The notes beneath the pieces are model-generated. The model did not search any database and had not been told where the DNA came from. It saw only the letters and a program-made list of their open reading frames with translations. From contig JARDYH010000007.1 in assembly GCA_029215795.1 (NCBI GenBank), positions 95,247,263 to 95,311,262 of the forward strand: 64,000 bases of DNA, given 5' to 3'. Each line of letters starts with the position of its first letter. The first letter of the stretch is position 1. The stretch is from Anniella stebbinsi. Taxonomy: Eukaryota; Chordata; Lepidosauria; Squamata; Anniellidae. A program made the position numbers and the translations under genes. Positions 60,101 to 64,000 of this stretch are shown here, in pieces.

Positions 60101-60504
60101 GACAGATTAAGGCTTTGAGTGTCTGCACCCCACTGGGGGCACCTGGCCTGTGGTTGACTGCTGCCGTGACAAAATGCACATTTGTGCCTTATAACTTGGA
60201 CATCGCAAGCAGCAGAGTGTAACGTCACACACAAAACATCCCTTTTGTAGTTGTAGGAAAGTTTTAAAAAGGTCATCAATGACAATCACCTGCCCTTTGA
60301 TGGTGCCCCAAACTTCTGCCCAAGGCAGCTGCCTTCCCCGGTCTCACAGTGCGTGTGCATGTGCGTGTGCATGTGTAGTATGTAGTATGTAATGGCTTGC
60401 CCCCCTGGTGAAACACAAATGAGTGTCCACTTACCTCCTGGGAGCAGAAGGAAGAAAAAGGAGCAGCCCAGCAGCCCATGACAGAGAGTCGTTGTGGTTG
60501 CCAT
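37564..60504 (-). CDS. CSF3R: CSF3R, granulocyte colony-stimulating factor receptor (15 coding exons)
   Basis: A type I cytokine receptor of the gp130 group. The ligand is G-CSF and signalling runs through JAK/STAT3 to drive neutrophil production. Fifteen exons join in phase to 857 codons (human 836). Order: signal peptide (1 to about 24), Ig-like domain (25-125), cytokine-receptor homology module (126-331) with the four-cysteine pattern and WSDWS at about 317-321, three further fibronectin III domains (about 332-629), one membrane helix (about 633-654), Box 1 WPSVPDP (about 665-671), a Box 2-like VSAILVLDMDE (about 702-712), and a tail with five tyrosines in the distal region. The internalisation motif STQPLL and the last tyrosine motif PKPYENLWF are conserved. 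Introns are packed with LINEs, MITEs and a hairpin array, but every exon is intact. The neighbour MRPS15 downstream matches human order. Confidence 0.97.
38624..38705 (-). CDS. CSF3R: CSF3R coding exon 14 (Box 1)
   Basis: 82 nt between a CCCACAG acceptor and donor GTAATT. FWPSVPDPANSSLGRWAP is the JAK-binding Box 1 region, nearly identical to human LWPSVPDPAHSSLGSWVP. Confidence 0.97.
39570..39680 (+). repeat. Dispersed repeat fragment
   Basis: CCAACACTGACTGGCAGCAG to CAGGCAGGATCCTCT. Related text occurs near 34480. It is likely a SINE- or LINE-derived piece; the family is not assigned. Confidence 0.35.
39719..39809 (-). CDS. CSF3R: CSF3R coding exon 13 (transmembrane)
   Basis: 91 nt between a CTTCCAG acceptor and donor GTGAGT. 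It encodes DDMD, a 22-residue hydrophobic helix (ILVVYMLIGLLLV...ICF) and the basic stop-transfer QKSKR. Confidence 0.95.
40664..40804 (-). CDS. CSF3R: CSF3R coding exon 12
   Basis: 141 nt between a TCTCCAG acceptor and donor GTAAGG. It encodes SRSYNVHVMASTVGGSTNGS and ILTLHTKAM, matching human LYHIHLMAASQAGATNST and VLTLMTL. Confidence 0.94.
41175..41290. repeat. Short palindromic dispersed repeat
   Basis: GTTGTTGGACTACAGTTCTC to GGAGTCCAATACATCTGG forms a loose inverted repeat. Relatives occur at 10200-10262, 10878-10960 and 61558-61665, so at least four copies lie in this window. Confidence 0.6.
42368..42514 (-). CDS. CSF3R: CSF3R coding exon 11
   Basis: 147 nt between a TGTGCAG acceptor and donor GTGAGT. 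It encodes APSESPKLHPESV and FITNYTIFWIGTNEDMN, the start of the membrane-proximal fibronectin domain (human LTHYTIFWTNAQNQ). Confidence 0.95.
43027..43141. repeat. Two (CCCT)n tracts
   Basis: About eight units at 43027-43057 and about ten at 43107-43141, separated by unique sequence, in the CSF3R intron between coding exons 10 and 11. Confidence 0.9.
43405..43506 (-). CDS. CSF3R: CSF3R coding exon 10
   Basis: 102 nt between a CTTCCAG acceptor and donor GTACAC. It encodes EDIEPFQRYNLSIYPLYKD (human ENIRPFQLYEIIVTPLYQD). Confidence 0.95.
45372..45575 (-). CDS. CSF3R: CSF3R coding exon 9
   Basis: 204 nt between a TTTATAG acceptor and donor GTGACC. It encodes ILIWWDPPGAAATGYVLEWH (human VGWEPPNPWPQGYVIEW) and an Asp/Asn-rich loop longer than human. 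Confidence 0.94.
45697..46423 (+). mobile_element. 5'-truncated L1 insertion with 16-bp target duplication
   Basis: Inserted antisense in the CSF3R intron between coding exons 8 and 9. The plus frame GCQEVGTYFHMWWSCEQIQK to WKEDG is the L1 ORF2 C-terminus. A poly(A) tail ends at 46423. The 16-base sequence AGAAACCAAGGAAAAT flanks it exactly at 45681-45696 and 46424-46439. The perfect duplication and long A-tail suggest a fairly recent insertion. Confidence 0.93.
47505..47640 (-). mobile_element. L2-like LINE 3' tail, reverse orientation
   Basis: (TTTA)n followed by CCCGCCTCTCCCTCTGGATT and GAGGCGGGGAAC, the reverse complement of the tail at 13650 and 26700. Confidence 0.75.
48051..48264 (-). 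CDS. CSF3R: CSF3R coding exon 8
   Basis: 214 nt between a weak GTCAAG acceptor and donor GTGAGA. ALCNTTELQCTFSVPSG and LAAYNSRGASEPTEV match human LCNTTELSCTFHLPSE and VAYNSAGTSRPTPV closely. Confidence 0.95.
50096..50178 (-). CDS. CSF3R: CSF3R coding exon 7
   Basis: 83 nt between a CTCCAG acceptor and donor GTGAGA. It reads VPSGKLDAWWKMK and EVQLLWK (human VRLDTWW...VQLFWK), the start of the third fibronectin domain. Confidence 0.93.
50897..51047 (-). CDS. CSF3R: CSF3R coding exon 6 (WSXWS)
   Basis: 151 nt between a CCCCTAG acceptor and donor GTACGT. It encodes LFQMRCQKL and YWSDWSPAKNFTT. WSDWS is the signature box of class I cytokine receptors. Confidence 0.96.
51475..51495. repeat. (GT)n microsatellite
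   Basis: About 10 GT units in the CSF3R intron between coding exons 5 and 6. Confidence 0.85.
51735..51889 (-). CDS. CSF3R: CSF3R coding exon 5
   Basis: 155 nt between a CTTTCAG acceptor and donor GTGAGT. It begins VQLDPPSLLAV (human VKLEPPML) and continues to YRREDDRDWAF, the first half of CRH domain 2. Confidence 0.92.
53590..53960 (+). repeat. SINE/LINE-type repeat
   Basis: CTCTGGGGAGAGAGTTCCAC to GAAGGCCCCTCTCTGG, resembling the retroelement body at 21490-22200. The family is not assigned. Confidence 0.35.
54118..54153. repeat. (GA)n microsatellite
   Basis: About 17 GA units in the CSF3R intron between coding exons 4 and 5. Confidence 0.9.
54435..54622 (-). CDS. CSF3R: CSF3R coding exon 4
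   Basis: 188 nt between a TGTCTCAG acceptor and donor GTGTGT. It encodes the rest of CRH domain 1 with two more cysteines and LYQKMLFLVSAKNALG, the counterpart of human LYQNMGIWVQAENALG. Confidence 0.93.
54999..55122 (-). CDS. CSF3R: CSF3R coding exon 3 (CRH start)
   Basis: 124 nt between a CATTCAG acceptor and donor GTAAGG. It encodes PPSRPQNLTCIMN and VNLTCHWDPG, the first cysteine pair and Trp of the cytokine-receptor module (human NLSCLMN...LICQWEPG). Confidence 0.94.
55308..55594. mobile_element. Candidate TIR element with unusually high CpG
   Basis: 287 bases bounded by CCTCTACAAGA (55308-55318) and its exact complement TCTTGTAGAGG (55584-55594). The interior is AT-rich yet full of CpG (GCGCATATACGG, GGCGGCGAAGCGCATTACGG, ATGCGCATAAGCGG), unlike the CpG-poor flanks. 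No target duplication is evident, so the ends are provisional. Confidence 0.45.
55612..56848 (-). mobile_element. LINE ORF2 C-terminal region, interrupted by the hairpin element
   Basis: Minus-strand frames HGFKDYCEQNSLKINYQKSK, LKYLGIWNQDNLKWSKHIK, GKFLPAAIQVF and RRLCPWNNSEVESTSHVLF are the thumb and zinc-binding C-terminus of a non-LTR reverse transcriptase. Its clade is not L1, L2 or CR1 as seen elsewhere here. The frame reads through the pre-insertion site of the 56857-58909 element (GCLYKSDLK resumes at 58918), so the LINE came first. Confidence 0.7.
57002..57064. repeat. 63-bp palindrome with YY1-like ends
   Basis: GCCGCCATTTTTTTCCCCAT, then AGACTTGCATTGCAATGCAA, then the near-complement back to ATGGCGGC, inside the left part of the hAT-type element. 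Confidence 0.85.
57252..58645. repeat. Six-copy tandem array of GC-rich hairpins, period 242 bp
   Basis: The core GGGTGATGACATCACCC recurs starting at 57332, 57581, 57823, 58065, 58307 and 58549: first spacing 249, then exactly 242 four times. Each unit is a long inverted repeat, from CCTTACCTTTCCGGCCCGGC to its complement around that core, followed by a C-rich spacer. Inner units are almost identical and the outer two are diverged, as expected from unequal exchange. Confidence 0.93.
59732..60037 (-). CDS. CSF3R: CSF3R coding exon 2 (Ig-like domain)
   Basis: 306 nt between a TCCCCAG acceptor and donor GTAAGT. It encodes the whole N-terminal Ig-like domain: GATVNASCTIRRN holds the first conserved Cys, MMWKL the core Trp and TTLSCFVQ the second Cys. 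It has several N-glycosylation sites (NAS, NIT, NET). Confidence 0.93.
60435..60504 (-). CDS. CSF3R: CSF3R coding exon 1 (signal peptide)
   Basis: 70 nt from the ATG, donor GTAAGT. MATTTTLCHGLLGC then a run of Phe and Leu and PGG forms a signal peptide, with the same phase as the human exon. An acceptor-like CCAG about 29 bases upstream of the ATG suggests a separate 5' untranslated exon further right. Confidence 0.9.
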
Positions 60505-61890
60505 GGCTTTGCTCAGGGTTCTGGCATTATCTGGAATTTACAGAGACACACATTCAGGCAGATAGATGTTCCCACTCCCTTTGTGGAGTGAGGGATTATA
60601 TTGGTAATGAACATGGCCAGTCCGAAACACAGATGTGATTTACTGTGGGGCACCAGATAGGATGGTGCATGGTCTAGAATTTCACCATCTTTTTATATCA
60701 CACAAAGAGGATTATCTTAAGCATTGGCATATAGTTGATAATGTCCTGGGCTCTCTGCCTCCACCCCCCCCCCCATGCATTTGGTTTCAGGCATGCTAAA
60801 AATATTGCTGACCTATTGGTACATTCTGATTTTTTTGCAAGAGCAGGATCAATGCAAGTGCTACATTTGTTAGCCACTAGAAGTGTAGAAGATACAAAAG
60901 TTGTGACCAGACAATAGAGATGCAAAATTTTGCTGATCCTCAGGATCACAGACATTGCAAGATGTGATATTTCTCTAATTGCAATAGGAAAAGTATAGTT
61001 TAGGGTGACCATATGAAAAGGAGGCCAGGGCTACTGTATCTTTAACAGTTGTATAGAAAAGGGAATTTCGGCAGGTGTCCTTTGTATGCATGCAGCACCT
61101 GGTGAAATCCTCTCCTCATCACAACAGTTGAAGCTGCAGGAGCCCTGCCCTCTTGACCATATACAAAAGAGGCCAGGGCTCCTGTAGCATTAACTATTGT
61201 GATGACGAGGGAATTTCACCAGGTGCTGCATGCATACAAAGGGCACCTGCTGAAATTCCCTTTTCTCTACAACTGTTAAAGATACAGGAGCCCTGTCCTC
61301 CTTTCCATAGGGTCACCCTACTTTAACCTCACCCCCACCTGCCAGTGATCCCAATGCAGGCAAGATTGCTGTTTCCCTGTAGACAAGTGGTGACTGTTAA
61401 AGCATCCTCACCCCTCCTGTGATCCTGATCAAGGTTGCTGTTTCTCTATAGATTTAGCTGATCAGCTGGGTGGCTGTCAAAATGCATTTTTTAGTTTGAG
61501 CCCAGTTCTCCATCCAGTCAAGATAATCTTGAATCGTATTTCTGTCCACTAAGGCAGGGGTGGGCAGAAAGTGGACTTCCAACTCCAGCATTCCTGACCA
61601 CTGGCCCTACTGGCAGGGGCTTCTGGGAGATGAAGTCCAAAACATCTGGAGAGCTACCTTCATCCCACCCCTGCTCTAAGGTACTAGCTGCCTCTGATGA
61701 GCATCCTTTGCTTCTGCTCCTCCATCCAAGTCATTTAGAAAAATGTTAAATAATCTTGGACCAGGATAAAGCCCTGTGTCACCCCGGCTGCTGCTGCTTC
61801 TCCCCCGGCTAATAGTGACGTCCCACTCCATTGGTGCCAGCTCCTCTGCAGTCACAGAGAATGCGGGTCTTGAGGCAGGAGGGCATCATG
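60505..61890. other. Interval upstream of CSF3R
   Basis: It should hold the CSF3R 5' untranslated exon and promoter, but no CpG island or clear TATA box was recognised. The stretch also holds a MITE copy (61001-61320) and a short palindromic repeat near 61558-61665. Confidence 0.5.
61001..61320. mobile_element. Palindromic MITE, hAT-type (copy 2)
   Basis: 320 bases from TAGGGTGACCATATGAAAAG to GGTCACCCTA, same family as 21577-21885, again nearly self-complementary. The 8-base flanks (GTATAGTT and CTTTAACC) do not match, so this copy is older or its flank was altered. Confidence 0.82.
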
Positions 61891-64000
61891 CTGAGGAAGT
61901 GGGAAATGACCCTTTAGGGGAGGGGGCTTGTGGTAGTGGGAGCCTCAATCATTAGATGCATAGACAGCTGGTTTTGTGATGGGCGTGTAGACCGCATGGT
62001 GAATTGCCTGCCTGGTGTGAAGGCTGCGGATATCACGCGCCATCTAGATAGCAGAGTAGACAGTGACGTGGCGGAGTCAGCTGTCATGGTCTGTGTTGGT
62101 CCCAACGATGTGGGGAAATGTAGTCATGAGGTCCTGGAAGCCAAATTTAGGTTGCTAGGCAGAAGGTGGGAATCCAGGATCACAAGGTGGCTTTCTCTGA
62201 AATGTTACCAGTTCCGCGCTCAGGGCCAGTTAGACAGGTGAAGCTGAGAAGTCTTAATGCATGGATGAGATGGTGGTGCAGGGAGGAGGGGTTCAGAGTT
62301 GTTAGGCCCTGGGGAACATTTTAGGACAAGCTGGGCTGTACAAGAGGGATGGGCTCCACTTGAACTAGACTGCTGGTGCTAAACATAAAAATGGTGGCAG
62401 AGCAGCTTTTAAACTAAATCCTGGGGGAAAACCGACAGGAGCTGGGAAGCATCCAGTTCAGGTTAAATCTTCTAAAGGAGATGAATTGGAGTGCTTGGTT
62501 TCAAAGGAGAACCTGATGGTAGTGGGCATTACAGAAAACTGGTGGAACGGAGAGAACCAGTGGGATATGGGCATCCCTGGATATACACTCTACAGGAAGG
62601 ACAGGGAAAGGCGTACTGGGGGGTGGTGTTGCTCTGTCTGTCTAAGAGGGCATTGCTGCAAGTAGACTAGAGCACCTAAAAGGGGCAGACTCTTCCACAG
62701 AAGTGCTGTGGGTGACAATACAGCCCCCCAAAACTAAATTAGTGCTAGGAATGTGCAAAATGCTCAGGGTGACCTTGAGATGGAAAACGAAATCAGGGAG
62801 GCCTCCAAACGAGGAAGAGTTGTAATAATGGGCCTGTGACTTCAATTATCCTCACATTGACTGGAGAAATGCATATTCCAGTCATGACAAGGAGGTAAAA
62901 TTTATTGTTGTCCTAAATGACTGTGCTCTGGAACAGTGGGTCATGAAACTGACCAGAGGGGAGGCAACCCTAGATTTAATTCTAAATGGCATCACCCAGG
63001 GCTTACTACGAGATGTAAATGTTGTTGAACCAATTGGTAACTGTGACCACAGTGCTATCAGACTAAATTTATACTTAGGTGGGAAACTGCCCAGGAAGTC
63101 CAACACAGTCATAGTTGACTTCAAAAGAGGAAACTTTAAAATGAGGGAACTGGTGTACAGGAAGTTGAAAGGGGGAATCAAGAGGGTTAAATCCCTTTGA
63201 AATGTGTGGAAGTCACTCAAAACCACAATAACAGAAGCTCAGCTAAAATGTATTCCACAGGTTAGGGAAGGTAGCACCAAGTCCAAGATGTCACCAGCAT
63301 GGTTAACAAGCAGTGTCAAGGAAACTTCTGTAGAAAATAGGACTTCTTTCAGAAAATGGAAGTCTTGCCCAAGTGAGGAAAGTAAAAGGGAGCACATGCT
63401 TGCACAAAGGTGATGCAAGCAAACAATAAAAGATACAAAAAAGCATTTTGAATAATAATAATATCAAGGCCAACAATAAATAATTATTTAAATATATCAG
63501 AAGCAGGAAACCAGCTAGGGAAGCAGTTGGACAGTTGGATGACAACGGAGTTAAGGGAGCACTAAAGGAGGACAGGGAGATTGCAGAGAAGCTGATTGAA
63601 TTCTTTGCATTGGTGTTCACTGCAGAAGATACAGAACAGATGCCTGAACTGATGTTTTCAGGAAGGGAATCTAAGGAACTGAGGCAAATAGTGGTGACAA
63701 AAGATGAAATTCTCAACCTTATTGACAAACTGAAAGCAAATTTATCACCAGGCCCAGATGGTATCCATCCGAGAGTTCTCAAAGAACTCAGATATGAAAT
63801 TGCTGATCTTCTAACCAAAATATGCAACATGTCCCTAAGTTCAGCTTCTGTACCAGAAGACAGGGAGATGGCCAATGTAATCTGGGAATCTGGGAAATTA
63901 CAGGCTGGTTAGCTTGACATCCGTTCCAGGTCAATTTGTTGAAAGCATTATTAAATACAGAATTAGTAAGCATATAGAAGGACAAGTCCTTCTGAAACAG
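61890..64000 (+). mobile_element. CR1/L3-group LINE, decayed, runs off the right edge
   Basis: Three parts follow in the order of a CR1-type element. 61930-62241 is an esterase-like ORF1 remnant (VVGASIIRCIDSWF, then CVGPNDVGK). 62880-63200 is the endonuclease C-terminus (LDLILNGITQGLLRDVNVV, GNCDHSAIRLNL). 63535 onward is the start of the reverse transcriptase (KLKANLSPGPDGIHPRVLKE), which continues after a frameshift to the window end. Stops and frameshifts between the parts make it non-functional. Confidence 0.82.

Noticed and set aside
1..64000. tRNA, rRNA or snRNA genes
   Set aside because: No cloverleaf with A/B boxes or other structural RNA gene could be recognised by eye. A covariance-model scan would be decisive.

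Overview
The window is 64 kb of vertebrate nuclear DNA, most likely from a squamate reptile (lizard or snake). Three lines of evidence support this. Genes are split into short exons with GT-AG junctions. CpG islands sit at 5' ends. The repeat load mixes L2, CR1 and L1 LINEs with a DIRS-like element, LTR elements and hAT-type MITEs. The squamate assignment is inference from that mixture; the vertebrate assignment is firm.

Four protein genes can be assembled exon by exon, all on the minus strand and head-to-tail. From right to left these are CSF3R (G-CSF receptor, coding 60504-37564, 15 coding exons, 857 codons), MRPS15 (mitochondrial ribosomal protein uS15m, 30110-16691, 7 coding exons, 216 codons), a cornifelin/PLAC8-family gene (16223-12097, 3 coding exons) and the first three coding exons of OSCP1 (11612-2431; the rest lies beyond the left edge). 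In every case the reading phase carries across each junction and the joined protein matches the family. The order OSCP1-MRPS15-CSF3R is that of human 1p34.3. I know of no human counterpart for the PLAC8-family gene at this position; it is the most interesting gene here.

Layout: 1-1300 holds a CpG-rich Gag-like retroelement fragment, probably DIRS. 1300-11500 is OSCP1 introns with an L2 LINE broken by a CR1 fragment and a 120-bp local duplication. 10970-12480 is the OSCP1 CpG island, which the last exon of the PLAC8-family gene runs into. 12.5-16.2 kb is the PLAC8-family gene with a second L2 in its last intron. 16.6-30.1 kb is MRPS15, whose introns hold a solo LTR with a perfect 5-bp target duplication, an L1 tail, a 309-bp palindromic hAT MITE with a perfect 8-bp target duplication, a 458-bp nested palindrome, a CR1 element and an LTR-like repeat. 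29.3-30.45 kb is the MRPS15 CpG island. 30.5-36.9 kb is gene-free and contains a second LTR-like copy. 37.5-60.5 kb is CSF3R. Its introns contain an L1 insertion flanked by 16-bp duplications and a 2053-bp hAT-type element (8-bp target duplication) filled with a six-copy, 242-bp-period array of GC-rich hairpins. 61.9-64 kb is a decayed CR1/L3-like LINE that runs off the right edge.

Functionally the genes are unrelated neighbours: a solute-transport/cilia-associated protein, an epidermal or PLAC8-type cysteine-rich protein, a mitoribosomal protein and a haematopoietic cytokine receptor. The striking non-genic structure is the hairpin array in CSF3R. Exon coordinates come from hand-read splice consensus and phase. 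Repeat family names are pattern recognition, not database matches.
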